This document shows positions 46,401 to 57,371 of a DNA stretch of 64,000 nucleotides, in pieces. The notes below the pieces were generated by a model. The model was not told the origin of the DNA and did no database searches. It was given only the letters and a program-made list of their open reading frames with translations. Position 1 is the stretch's first letter; every line of letters starts with the position of its first letter. The stretch comes from Histoplasma ohiense (taxonomy: Eukaryota; Ascomycota; Eurotiomycetes; Onygenales; Ajellomycetaceae). The stretch is from the NCBI GenBank assembly GCA_017607445.1, contig JAEVHH010000005.1, forward strand, positions 2,237,001 through 2,301,000. Direction: 5' to 3'. The position numbers were made by a program, and so were the translations under genes.

Positions 46401-48967
46401 TATTTTCCAGCAAAACAATGCTGTATATTAGACCCTTCGCCTCCAATTTCCGATTTACGCACCTCCGAGATACCCCTGTGATCTGTAACTTTACTTTCCT
46501 TAACAAATGCATTTGGTTGTGATGGTCTTTTTATGATATTTTCGCACTTCCTTGTTGACTGGTTTTATATTTATTTGTGTTCTCCAGCCCCCTGCAGTGT
46601 GGCACTTTGATTATTTTGTTCATTTCCAATTTCGGCTCCATCTGGATTGGTCTATTTTTTCTTCTTGATCCAAGTTTTTTTGGGACGCTGGTCGCGATTT
46701 AACTCTATCTTATTCACTTTGTTCTATTCCTCCTTTTATTTATTTCCTGCGTGCGAATATATCTCTCCAGCATATCTTTTCGCCAACAACTCTGCAGTCT
46801 TAACGCTATTTTCAACCAGTCGAAGCTATTTCTGTTCATGATTCCATGACAGCTTATCATTTTTAATGTTCCTCTAGCCCCAGCGAACAGGGAGTGGTGC
46901 TGCTAAAGAATTTCTTTGTCTTCTTTGTAACAATCCTTAGATTTAACCTTAGTTTTTCTTCCAAGACTCGCATGTTGTGTAAATTCTTAATCTTAATTCC
47001 TATTTTCCCCACTGTTTCCATTTCAACTTGCATCTTTATTCTTTATAGATTTGATGTTCAAGGTATTTTAGAAAGGGAAAAGTAAGAACAGTCCATAGAA
47101 AAAATCCCTTTCTCTTTGTTTTGACTTGGGGTTTCGTCGCCAAGCAATAGCTCTCACCAGGTCCCCTCGAGCAGCTTAAACAAGCGGGATTACTAGACGC
47201 ATCATGGAGGAGGACTTAATGCCGGCTGGGAGGGATGACACAATAACAATCCATGCTAGGGTGTTCTGTGTACGGAGGAGTTCCGGTGCCAGTCTTCGGC
47301 AAGCATCATGCTGAGCCTCAACCACCGTCTAGGTAGTGAGCTCGCAGGAACCCCTTATCCCTTGATACTGGGGTTATCCTCATGAAGTTGGAAATAACTT
47401 AGTCGACAAGCGCGCAAATCCTACCTAGCCATCGTGCCCAGACTGGACCCACAAGTCAATATCGATGGGTTGTAGATACACCATGACGAGCAAGCCATGT
47501 CTCTCCTCCTAGCCTGGTCCGTTCCCGGGCTAAAAACGGGATACTATCCACCCCTCAAAATTCGCAGCGCTAATCCTCCCTGCTCGACTTAATGCGGGAG
47601 AATGCCGGGCAAAAGAGTTAGCTGAGGGGGAAAATTCCCACTAGTTCGTGACCTGGCATGTGGGGCTGGACTTTGGTTGGCGCCCCTCCTGCTGTCACAG
47701 TTTTTTTTGTTCGCAACGTCAGTGAGCTTGATAAGAGTATGAGAGCGTGGCGATATTTTAATTCATGTTGAAGGGTAATAGTGTTGCATACCAATATTTC
47801 TTGCTTACATTTACCAGATTCTATCATCCAAGGTATTTGTTATCCCTACATCAAATTATATGTTGTTGTTATTCTTCATATTTTTCTTGAATATGCAAGG
47901 AGAGCTTAATGCAGCCACCCTGCAGTGTTACTATCCCCCAATTCTTGAAGAATATCATCCAGTCATGATCATTAGGACATTGACCCAAGGGAGGGTTGAC
48001 ATTTTCCTCGTTACAGTCACCTGTTTCGACGATGAATCGATCTTTGCCGCATCACTAGGGCAAGTCTCAAAACCAATGACAGTGGTTGGAACAACAGGAC
48101 GCAAAGAACAACAGAAGACCGTTTTGTTGTATACTCCAAAGCCCTTGCCAATCATCAATGAGGACCCCTCCTCCATAACGTGAAGGACGTGGAATGTGAA
48201 CCCAAACTTTTATGTCCCAGCAAGAGCTATATCAAGCCTGGTTAGATGCGCTGCCTGTCTCCAAAGTTACAGCTCCATAAATAGACGAGCAAGGAGGAAA
48301 GATGATGGATGAAGTAGCCCTGCGCGGCTGCTTCCAATCGCTTTATTTGCCGACTCGTATCCGCCGGTGCCTTAATGCTGGGCAAGATGCAGTAAAGCCG
48401 AGATTGGGGGCCACAGAGCGCACCATGCCCATCATTTTTGAATCCGGATTTCTGATTTCCGATGCCAATGCGGGAGCCGCCGGTATCAGACTCACTTTCA
48501 TGGGCCCCAAGTCTCTGAGACAACGGCGAAAAGAGGGACTGACCAAGGAGTCCAGAGCCGCAATTGCTTTCAAGGCAGTAGCCCTGGTAGGCCCTCCTGC
48601 CCCGAAAATTGGATGAAAATGAATCGAATATGAGTTTAACTCACGCTGCAAGGGTTCAGTGACAGTGATATTCAAAACAGCGTGTTGAATGAATATAATG
48701 GAGATACTAATAAAAAGTCCTTAGCTCTGCTATGTAACTTAACCCTTATCATATTACAGCGCGAAGCAATGAGAGACTTCCAAGGAATGTTAATCGGGAA
48801 AATATGCGATGATTTAAGTTTTAACATGAGTGCTGATTATTTCATTCTCAGCCTCAAAAAACACCTCACAAAACGCCCTATTCAGGAAGATAAGAAATAA
48901 AGTACTCCGTATGACATACAAATGAGGAAATAATCCCCACTCGCCGTGTCCTTGAGCTTGGACCCTT
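46401..48967. other. Intergenic between gene C and DOM34
   Basis: 46.5-47.1 kb is T-rich plus-strand sequence with no gene. 47.16-47.62 kb is a visibly more GC-balanced block that differs from its surroundings and may be a mobile-element relic, but I cannot name it. 48.24-48.68 kb has overlapping open frames on both strands (104 and 110 codons) without recognisable domains. TACTCCGTA lies at 48903-48911. Gene C and DOM34 converge across this interval. Confidence 0.3.
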
Positions 48968-50425
48968 TCACTCGCCACCCCTCCCACCAGCCTCACTACC
49001 CTCATCTTCATCTTCCTCTTCTTCAACAGTGGGAAACGTCAATAAGGCCGCGATGCCACCCAGGCCCTCTAATCTTCTCCCGCTTTCATGGTCAGAGCTA
49101 AGAACCCGTACTTCTCCTCCATCAACACCCCTCACCCGATCTACCAAAGAGACCCATCGATGCCTCTCAGCAACACTCTGAGCGCGAAATAGCCTGTTGG
49201 AAATGATAAGAATGCCACCTCCACGGCCTACAGCGCCTTGCTCCACTGCCGACTCTACCTCTCTCGGTCCATAGGTGGCTTTGTTAGTTTCCTTGCGTAG
49301 TTCGGAGAAGAACTTGTCCATGAGTGAAGTCTCCTTTGCGTATTTGGTGTTCGAGAGGAGAGCTTGCACGGATGGGGATTGAAGCACCTCAGCAAGGGAG
49401 TGCATGTGGCCGGATGAGGAGTGGACAACAACAATGTTCTGTAGAAGGCCCTTCAAGCCCGGGGCAGATGAATTCGCTACAGACTGTATGTGTTTTTGAA
49501 ATCCAGCCGCTGTGAAGCCGGGAGATGCTAAGAGTATTGGTTTCGAAGATGTGCTGTTGCTTAAGCTTGCAGACGAAAGTTGACTGGTCGTCGCATTGAT
49601 GTCGAGTAAGCGGAGGAGCGTATCGAGTGTGGTTTGGAAGAATTTTGTCAAGGCCTTTTCCACAGCGTATTAGTGTACAGTTATGACACCCGGTTCCAAT
49701 TATGAGCATATCTATTGTTGTTTACCTTGTCACGATCAAGTCCGCCTTGTCTCTTCCGTGGAATGGATAATTCGACTTTCTGTTTCAAGACTGTCTGAAA
49801 CTGGCCTATAAAGCAGATATGTGCTAGTCCTTCCTGCATTACCACGGCCACGGCCTCTGCCCTCCTATTCCCTCCTTCATCCACCGCCTCCTTCAACATG
49901 TCGATCGCGATACTATCCCATCCTCCGGCTTCACTTGAAGATTCGACCTGCTTCTCCAGAGTGAAATTCCGTTGTAATTCTAAGTCGAGTGTATGATGCT
50001 GTCCAATTTTGGTGTATTGGTTTTCCGCGACGACTTGACCGGAGACATGGAGCTGGGAGCTTTGGGGGTCGAAATCCAAGCTCTTCACACGTATTTGCAG
50101 CGTCATATGTACTCGAGAAGAACTTGTAGTCCCTGTTGTAGATGTAGTGGTGACGCGACGGATCGCGCTCGCCTTGAGAAGGTCATCAGGTCGGATGAGA
50201 TTATAACAATGCCACTGGGCAAGGGCAACGATTAGTATTGCGAGGGCGCAAACATAGCGAAGGACAGATTCTGGTAAATATTTGTTCTTTGAAGGGAAAA
50301 ATGTTTTCAATAAAAGTCGACTTGAAGCCATTAAAAGAGAAGCATACCATATCCTCTGGCTCTTCGGGATAAAGAGTGACGGATCCAGAGCCGTCGCGCT
50401 CGATATTCTGTTTGATTAACCGCAT
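48968..50425 (-). CDS. dom34: Dom34/Pelota ribosome-rescue factor
   Basis: With Hbs1, Dom34 splits stalled or empty ribosomes and supports no-go and non-stop mRNA decay in the cytosol. Three exons: 50348-50425, 49726-50214 and 48968-49654, giving 417 residues in frame. The start MRLIKQNIERDGSGSVTLYP and the next exon's WHCYNLIRPDDL are the signature eRF1-like N-terminal (Sm-fold) domain of Pelota. The central domain includes LASPGFTAAGFQKHI, the usual PGF region. The C-terminal domain contains ELRKETNKATYGPREVESAV and ends in an acidic tail (EEEEDEDEG), common in the family. It lacks a GGQ motif, as expected for Pelota rather than eRF1. The acceptor of exon 3 is AAAAG. It is divergent to the aldo-keto reductase, 472 nt away. 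Identification is firm. Confidence 0.95.
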
Positions 50426-50897
50426 CTCAGACGACAATGTTTGACCAGATAAAATTTTGCGCAGATTGGACAGCCATGCACAAACGGGAGTTTCGCAAAG
50501 CCTGCGTATTACAGGAGGTCTGGATCTTCAAATATTGGCCGCTCTTTGCGATTCAGTCTTCGAGTTGAAATTTCGAAAGAGGCGGCGAAGGAGGTTGGTG
50601 GAGTCATAGCCAAAGTAAAGATGTTATGCTAACCCCGCCATTGCAAGCTTCAACGATGTCAATGCTCAATGGCTTTATTGGAGTTGAAGCGAATACATAG
50701 ATATCGGTCAAGATCGGCAATGAGTCTGAATATGCAAAATGCGAACGATTATCTCAGGCGAGGGGCTCAAAAAGTGGATCCGGAAAGGAAACTTTTAACT
50801 AGCACTTGTGGGCGCCATCTTTTGAAAACCATCACTGTATGTCCATCCAATTGCGAAATCTGCCTGCTCTTATTCTACGCATAGAATACCCGATGAT
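50426..50897. promoter_or_regulatory. Divergent DOM34/aldo-keto reductase upstream region
   Basis: 472 nt between the two start codons, presumably holding both promoters. An out-of-frame ATG at 50893 lies just before the reductase start. No specific factor sites are evident. Confidence 0.4.
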
Positions 50898-52241
50898 ATG
50901 GCTTCCCTGAGGCTTCAATCGACTTACAAAATGAACTCGGGATATGAGATCCCAGTTCTAGGATTTGGAGTATGTACCTGTCATTCATCAATATCACCAG
51001 CCACGGTCAGGAAGGGACACCTGCACCAGTAAACAAGTAATTCTACAATTTCAGAATAGCCGCCAAGATAAATTGATCGTTCCTTTCATCGGTACTCTAC
51101 TAATTAGTGGCTGTGCTCCAATAGGTCTATCAAACGTTTGTCCCTTAATAGATCCATTTCTTAAACCTATGCAATATCTACTTACACATACGGAGTACAT
51201 ATCTGATAGGCCTCCCGAAAAAACCGAGAAGGCAGTGTTGAAGGCTCTCCAAGTTGGATATAAACATGTACGCATCATATATTGGTTTTTTCTCGGCTAT
51301 TTCTGTGGAGTCTTGTACATGTACACGTACAACATCAGTGACGGGGTCATCTTCATCGGGTAAATTTTCTAATCATTCTTTAGATCGATTCTGCGAAGTC
51401 ATATCGCAATGAGGCCCAGTGCGGAGCGGCAGTTCGTGCCTCTGGCCTCAAGCGCTCAGACGTTTTCTTCACGACGAAGGTACCATGGCAGGCTATGGGC
51501 TATCAGAAGACTAAGGACTCAATCGAGTCCAGTCTCAAGGCAGCCAATTTTGATTATATCGATCTGTAAGTGCGTGAGTCTATGTGGAAATGAAGGCGTG
51601 ATGTGCTGCAATAGCAGATAAACTTATTAACCGAATAGTATCCTCCTTCACGCCCCATATGGCGGATCGGAAGCGCGCGAAGGATCGTGGCGTGCTCTTG
51701 TGGAAGCCCAAGTAGAGGGCAAAGTACGCTCCATTGGGATTTCTAACTATGGTGTCCACCATCTCGACGAACTGGAGGAATATAACAAAGACCTTGGCGG
51801 GAAAATCGACGTTGGTCAATATGAACTTCATCCTTGGCTCGCCCGTCCTGATATCGTTGAATGGTTACAAAAGCGCAATGTCGTTATTGAAGCTTATAGT
51901 CCCCTCGTGCAAGCAACAAAGATGGGTGATCCTCTGATTAAGAAATTGGCCCAGAAGCACAGTAAGTCTCCAGCGCAAATCCTCCTTCGATGGAGCTTGC
52001 AGAAGGTACGAATTCCTTGAATCCGCCATCCACCTGTTATTGATTGTTAGATTTTTGGGACTGCTGACATGTATTAATTTTTGTTAAGGGCTTTGTTCCT
52101 CTTCCCAAATCCGTGCATGATAATCGAATTGAAGAGAATTCTGAAATTTTTGACTTCGAACTCTGCCCTGAGGACATGGAGACTCTGAACACTGGCGAAT
52201 ATCACCATGTTTGCTGGGACCCCACCGTGAGCAGAGACTAA
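50898..52241 (+). CDS. Aldo-keto reductase
   Basis: NAD(P)H-dependent oxidoreductase of the aldo-keto reductase superfamily (TIM barrel), acting on aldehydes or ketones; the substrate cannot be told. Five exons: 50898-50969, a second ending at 51267, 51384-51565, 51639-52005 and 52089-52241. The product is about 285-290 residues. Catalytic tetrad visible: Asp and Tyr in HIDSAKSYRNE, Lys in FFTTKVPW, His in ILLHAPYGG. Cofactor-side motifs include SIGISNYGVHHLDEL, GQYELHPWLARPDIVEW, IEAYSPL and PLPKSVHDNRIEEN. The start of exon 2 is unresolved: family alignment demands ...PPEKTEKAVLKALQVGYKH from about 51208, and phase 0 after GGA|GTATGT is best met by an acceptor near 51195 inside a TACGGAGTA motif, giving an atypical YISDR join. 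No mitochondrial or signal peptide is seen, so it is probably cytosolic. Confidence 0.88.
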
Positions 52242-52972
52242 ATCCAAAGATGATCCGACTTTATGGACAATATGGGTTGGGTAGTATCAGTTTAGATCTC
52301 ATATATACATTACAAATTAAGTAATTTTTGTGGTGCAAGTGTTTCTTTGGAATTCTGGCCACCAAATGGATCCAGGACTGGAAGATATGGGTTGAGCATT
52401 GTGGTGGAAGACAAGTGCCAGATAGATACCCAGGCAACTGTTTATACAGAGCTGCACAGCTTCGCTTCTTTGTGGCTCTGTTTTTTTGTCTCCTGCTTCA
52501 CCCACCATTCACCACAAACACAAGGGAGAAGTCCGATATTCACACACAAACAAGCAACATCCCTTTTCAATGTTATCTTCCCCTGCTTTAATAGAGTCGA
52601 GACTTCGAGCCTGTTTAATAGGCTAAAACCTTCCCTTCCTACTCTCGCCACTCTTTGTTGAATATTTGCTCGTTGGCGATAGCCCCTATTTGCAAGTTGA
52701 TCTTTGGATTGCTCCATTCGAGACTTGTTTCGGTCCTTCATTCTCTTCGGCGGAAAGACTTCATTTAATTTTCCACATCATTTCTGCGGTTGGGATTGTC
52801 TTCGCTTTTCAAGATAGCTCTCAGCGAGGAACCACAAGGAAAAGGCACAACACAACACCGTTTTGCTGTTACATCTGGAATATCCACTTTTGGAACAAAC
52901 TGTGTCGGTTTGAAGAGGGAACAACTTTTTCACATCCCTTACAAAGACATATTTGAGTTTAAAGTCTTCAAG
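52242..52972. other. Intergenic upstream of acidic hypothetical gene
   Basis: No gene seen. The frame of the downstream gene is open back to about 52790 but has no ATG before 52973, so it is probably leader. Confidence 0.45.
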
Positions 52973-54251
52973 ATGCGCAGAAAACGACGGGCCAGTGAAT
53001 CACCCCCGTTACCCCCATTTGAATATATGTCACGGAATCGTCGAGCTGTCTTTGGTGATCCGCCATCCGCATATTTGGCTGCAGTGATAGAAAGAAATGA
53101 GAGAGCACGCAGGGAACGAGAACGATCCAGGCTGGAGAACGAGCAGAACCAAGGTGAAGAGGAGTTGCCTAGGAAAAAGCCTGCCCTTCGTAATAACCAA
53201 GGATATTCCTATCGAACTCCAGCAACAGAGAACGACTACCTCGTATGGTCTTGCCGTGGGACCCCGGCTTCGAATACCTATGCCCTCTCTGGAAGTAGTC
53301 ATTCACAATTTGCTGATTTGGAATCTAACGGGGAGTCCCGCGAGCAAAGTGATAGTATTACCACAGACCAAATCGACCACGCGGGTGATGAGAGCGACGG
53401 ATATGGAGACGAGGATACTGAAAAAAGCCCAGAAAACTCAGGGCAAGATGAATCCGAAGGATTTGAAGAGAATTATGGAAATGGAGATGAAAGATTTCAA
53501 GGTCTGGAAGACAGTGATAATGTCGCTGATATGGCTGACGACGAAAATACCACCTTCCAGAGACAGGATCCACGCGCATCTCCGACAATCGTGACGGATA
53601 AAGACGAAGAAGACGCGGGCAACCGGCAAGATTGTAAGTGTAATTTCTAACATCTAATATCCTCCTAATGTTAAGAATGAAAGAACAGGTAAACGGGAGG
53701 GCGGAAGCAATATCTTTGTGAACAAAGACATTCGCACCCCTTTCCCCCTCGAGGTCGACGGTGACACCACCAGCTTGCTACCGTCCGCTTCCAACAATGC
53801 CCTACATGCGCAACGCCGTTTTTCAATCCAGCGTAGTTTTGCAGTCTCAAACCATTCAACTTCTCATATGTTTTCTCTTCCTGGTGCTATATTTGTTGAC
53901 CCTGTTGATTTCGACGATGACGACATCCGATCCTTGGCGCACAACTTGGCTCGTACATGCACAACTCTTGGGTTTGAAGGCAACGAAGTTTTGCCAAACG
54001 AAAATACACCACCAACTGAACCAATTACTCGGAATCCAGGACATCGACCGGTGGGACATCGTTATAGCCCTTTTCCGCAAGGTCAAGGCGTTTTTCACGC
54101 TAATAGCTCTCGATCCGCGTTGCTCCCCAATGTATCCACTTCCACATCTGAGGCAACCTTTGATGAATCTCTCCGTGAAGAAAATGATGGCACCGTGCAG
54201 TACCCCGACGAGTTCGCCTCTAACTTGGAATATCAGATCCCGGATTGGTAG
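52973..54251 (+). CDS. Hypothetical acidic nuclear-type protein
   Basis: Two exons: 52973-53633 and 53689-54251 (55-nt intron, GTAAGT donor, CAG acceptor), 407 residues. The start MRRKRRASESPP follows a pyrimidine-rich leader. The N-terminus is basic and could be a nuclear-localisation signal. Residues about 40-65 (VIERNERARRERERSRLENEQNQGEEELPRKK region) are charged and probably helical or coiled. Residues about 110-210 are very rich in Asp, Glu, Gly, Ser and Asn (ESDGYGDEDTEKSPENSGQD). The second exon is more ordered in composition and has an acidic patch DPVDFDDDDIRSLAH. I recognise no domain and propose no function. Good splice signals and codon-sum consistency support a real gene. Confidence 0.7.
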
Positions 54252-55656
54252 CTCTTTCTCATTGTGTCTTGTTTTGCGGGTTGTTGGCTCAGCCTTCGCA
54301 AACTTGTCTGTACCTTCTGAGCAAGACTTCCATATATTTCCGAATTTCTTTGTACTCTGTTTCTGGCCGTATGTAACCTTTTATTTGGTTTCTTGTGAAT
54401 TGCTGTTTCGTAAGTTCATTTAGCTTTCACACAATTTCGCTCATGGTTATGCGTTTGGATTGTTCTCTGGGATAATATGTTTGGATGGAATAAAAAAAGG
54501 TGTCAGGAAACAGAAGGAGATGGAGCCACCTCCAGCTAAACCATTTTTGTTCTGCTATGTTCTGGATGTTCAATGGAAGTAAACATTCGAAGGGATGGTA
54601 GAGAGGTCTCTCAGTTGTTCAAGAAACTTACCGTTTTCCTATTGCAGTCTCTCATTTCTCCAATTGAACAAACGACGACTCTGCTGTATTTTGTCTTTTA
54701 GGAACTCTAGTCCTCGGTTTCGGCTTCATTTGAGTGATAGATTTTTTTGGGACGAAACGGCATGATGTGCCTGTTTACGATGAACCGTTCTCATAAGGGA
54801 ATGTCGCGAAAACATCGTTCGGCGGAGCTATTTTAATGTGGCCAACCGGTAACTATGTGTAGCCCATCCTTCACTCGTAGTAGGGGTAAGCCATCTATGA
54901 TATCATGTATCCGTAATCCGTTTTTTTTGTGCACAAATGGTTCGAACAATATATATGTGAAGAGAGGGTACGCAGCAAGCTTTGTGGATACTTTTTGGAT
55001 TTCTTTGTCTTCTTTTCTTCTTTTGTGAACGATTTTAGAAGTAAATTTCATTTTGATATCCGGCGAGTTAAGGCGGAGGAAAAGGAAATGGCAGTAAAAA
55101 ACAAGAGGGATAAATAAAATCAATAAAATCAATACGACATTTCCAGTGCAAGGAGGTCAAGCAAGAGAACTGAGCATTGTTGAGATATTCGGGGAAGGAG
55201 AATAGAGGGACATACGAAGAAGGGAAGAAAGAGGAAGGCAAAATAGACTTATTAGGCATGCGTGTAGTTTCGATTCAAAGACAAAAGGGGAAAAATTACA
55301 ACAAAACAGAAAAAAACCCGCTATGCCCTCCGTCAATCTTATGATTTTTGGTCTCTTTATATTGCCATGCATTCCGCGTCAACGTAAGTCCCCACACGCC
55401 CCAATTCATTATGAACGCCTGAAGAGAAATCGCTGGATTCATGCTGTTGGCCCAGAATTTGTCATCGTCTTTCCTCTCCTTTCCTTGCATATCCCTGGTG
55501 AATGATATCTCTTTCCTGATTTTCTCCGAAATACAACGCTTCTGAGTCGGGGATGTGACAGAAACCAGATCCAAGGATCCGCCGCCGGCCCTCTCGGGAT
55601 ATCTCTATTCTCCCCACCCTCTCACACACAAATATACAACATATTTCAAAAGGACA
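54252..55656. other. Convergent intergenic region
   Basis: 3' flanks of the acidic protein gene and of eS19. AT-rich with short frames only. No RNA gene or repeat recognised. Confidence 0.45.
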
Positions 55657-56721
55657 CTACTCCTCCTCCTCCTCCTCATCGACCGTCGTCTTGGCAATGC
55701 GGTCCAAATCCCGCTGGCCACTCTGGGTAATTCTCCGTCCACCTTTCTCCTCATCGAGTTCGAGCACGCCAATCTTCTCCAGCGATTGGATTACTTTCCG
55801 GTCCACGGAACCGCTAGCATCGACATGATGGGAGGGACGGGAGCCACGGTTCTTCTGACTTCCGTGGACTTTCCGTAGACGGCCAACACCGACAGTCTTG
55901 CGGAGGTAGATGTGCCGGGCAACGGAAGCAGCGCGAACGTAGTACCTATTTTTAGCAATGGGATTTTCAGCCCAAATGCGAAAACACACTTGCTGATGCC
56001 GACGACAATCCGACATACGGGTCGGTCGAATAAAAGTGAAGGAAAATTGACATACCAGTCGATAGATTGAGGAGGAAGCTCCTTGCCTTTTGATGTCTTA
56101 ACAGTATCGACCCATCCTGTATCGCAATAGTCTACAGTTAGATATAGAGATCTTTGCACTTGTATATTTGCGCGAGGATTGCTTTTCGCTTTCCATAGAA
56201 CAAGGACGTTGCGAAAAGTTGGGATCAACGAAATAGGAACGGACCTGGAATTGGCAATTTGCCTTGTCTCTTCAGGAAAGCGGAGTATGCCGCGATGAAC
56301 TTTTGCGCCTGTAGATCAAGAGAAAAATTGTATATCAGCCAACCGATGCTATAAAGGATGGATGAAAAATCCCGGCACCACCACAAGTATGCAAATAGTG
56401 CACTTCTCCATTTCCTGAGTGCTTGCTGCCTAATCACCATCTCAAAATATTTTCGGATCTCTTCTCGATCAACCGCTTTTCAGCGATATATCCAGCATGT
56501 CATCGTCTCAGCCTTAACCCTCACCATCTGATATACCGAATCCCATCCCTCGATCTGAAGCTTTCGTTTTCCTTTTTCCCATCCACCTAATTCCATCCCC
56601 CAATGGCTTCCCAGTATAGGCGCACATCCTTCACCCCGACCCTGCAAAAACAAAAACGACCAAAGACAAATCGAGAAAAAGAACAACTTACATCCACATC
56701 ACGAACGGTAACACCTCCCAT
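55657..56721 (-). CDS. rps19: 40S ribosomal protein eS19
   Basis: Small-subunit ribosomal protein needed for 18S rRNA maturation and 40S assembly. Four exons: 56692-56721, 56245-56308, 56056-56116 and 55657-55945, giving 147 residues (yeast has 144). The start MGGVTVRDVD is followed by AQKFIAAYSAFLKRQGKLPIPG, WVDTVKTSKGKELPPQSIDW, and YYVRAASVARHIYLRKTVGV, then RKVHGSQKNRGSRPSHHVDASG and VLELDEEKGGRRITQSGQRDLDR, all typical of eS19. The third intron splits a Trp codon (TG|G). The C-terminus ends in a run of six Glu after VD, encoded by a CTC repeat on the plus strand, which may be length-variable. A telobox-like ACCCTAAAC lies about 215 nt upstream (near 56935). Identification is secure. Confidence 0.96.
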
Positions 56722-57371
56722 GATTGCGATTGTCCTTTTAATGCCTTGGGGGGCAAATATGATAGATCAAGCGGCGGGAGGAAAACGCGAGAGGTGTTAT
56801 AGGAGTAAAAAGTCCGCTGGTCGGTTTGTCGTCTCGGTCGTGGTCAGCCTCGCTCTGAAATTTCGCTTGTTCCATCTCCAACTGTGTGGTTGTGGAGGGT
56901 TCAAAGTCGCTTATCCTATTTGGGACTAGTTGTACCCTAAACACTCCGATATGCTGTCTTCATCAGCCACTAAACCTAATTCGCTCACTTTTGGCGATCT
57001 ACAATGAACCTCACATTGCCTTCAATGAGACGGCGGGCCCCATACAGTAGTTTAAAAAAAAAAAAATCCATCAGTCATTATTCGTTAATGTTAATATATG
57101 ATCTAATACAGGGAATATTATTGATCTGTCATGGCATCTATGATGACCTTGGACAGCAACAATCAAAAGGTTCCTTCGAAAACCTCATCCTTCTCCGATC
57201 ATGTCCGGAAAACGAACATACCGTAGCCACCTAAATGCATTCCGTAAACAAAGGAACTTAATAAAACTTAATAAGAATAAAAATCAAAAATAAAACCCGG
57301 AGCTCTATGTCACATCGCCCCTGCTTGAACTCCGAGGATGCTAATACAAGAAACCAATCGACCAAAATCTA
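56722..57371. other. eS19 promoter and 3' flank of the fusion gene
   Basis: Left half is the eS19 upstream region with an ACCCTAAAC telobox-like site near 56935. An A-rich run at about 57053-57066 and AT-rich sequence follow. No gene seen. Confidence 0.4.

Noticed and set aside
52790..52972. N-terminal extension of the acidic hypothetical protein
   Set aside because: The frame is open but starts at a non-ATG codon, while a clean ATG with basic N-terminus is present at 52973.
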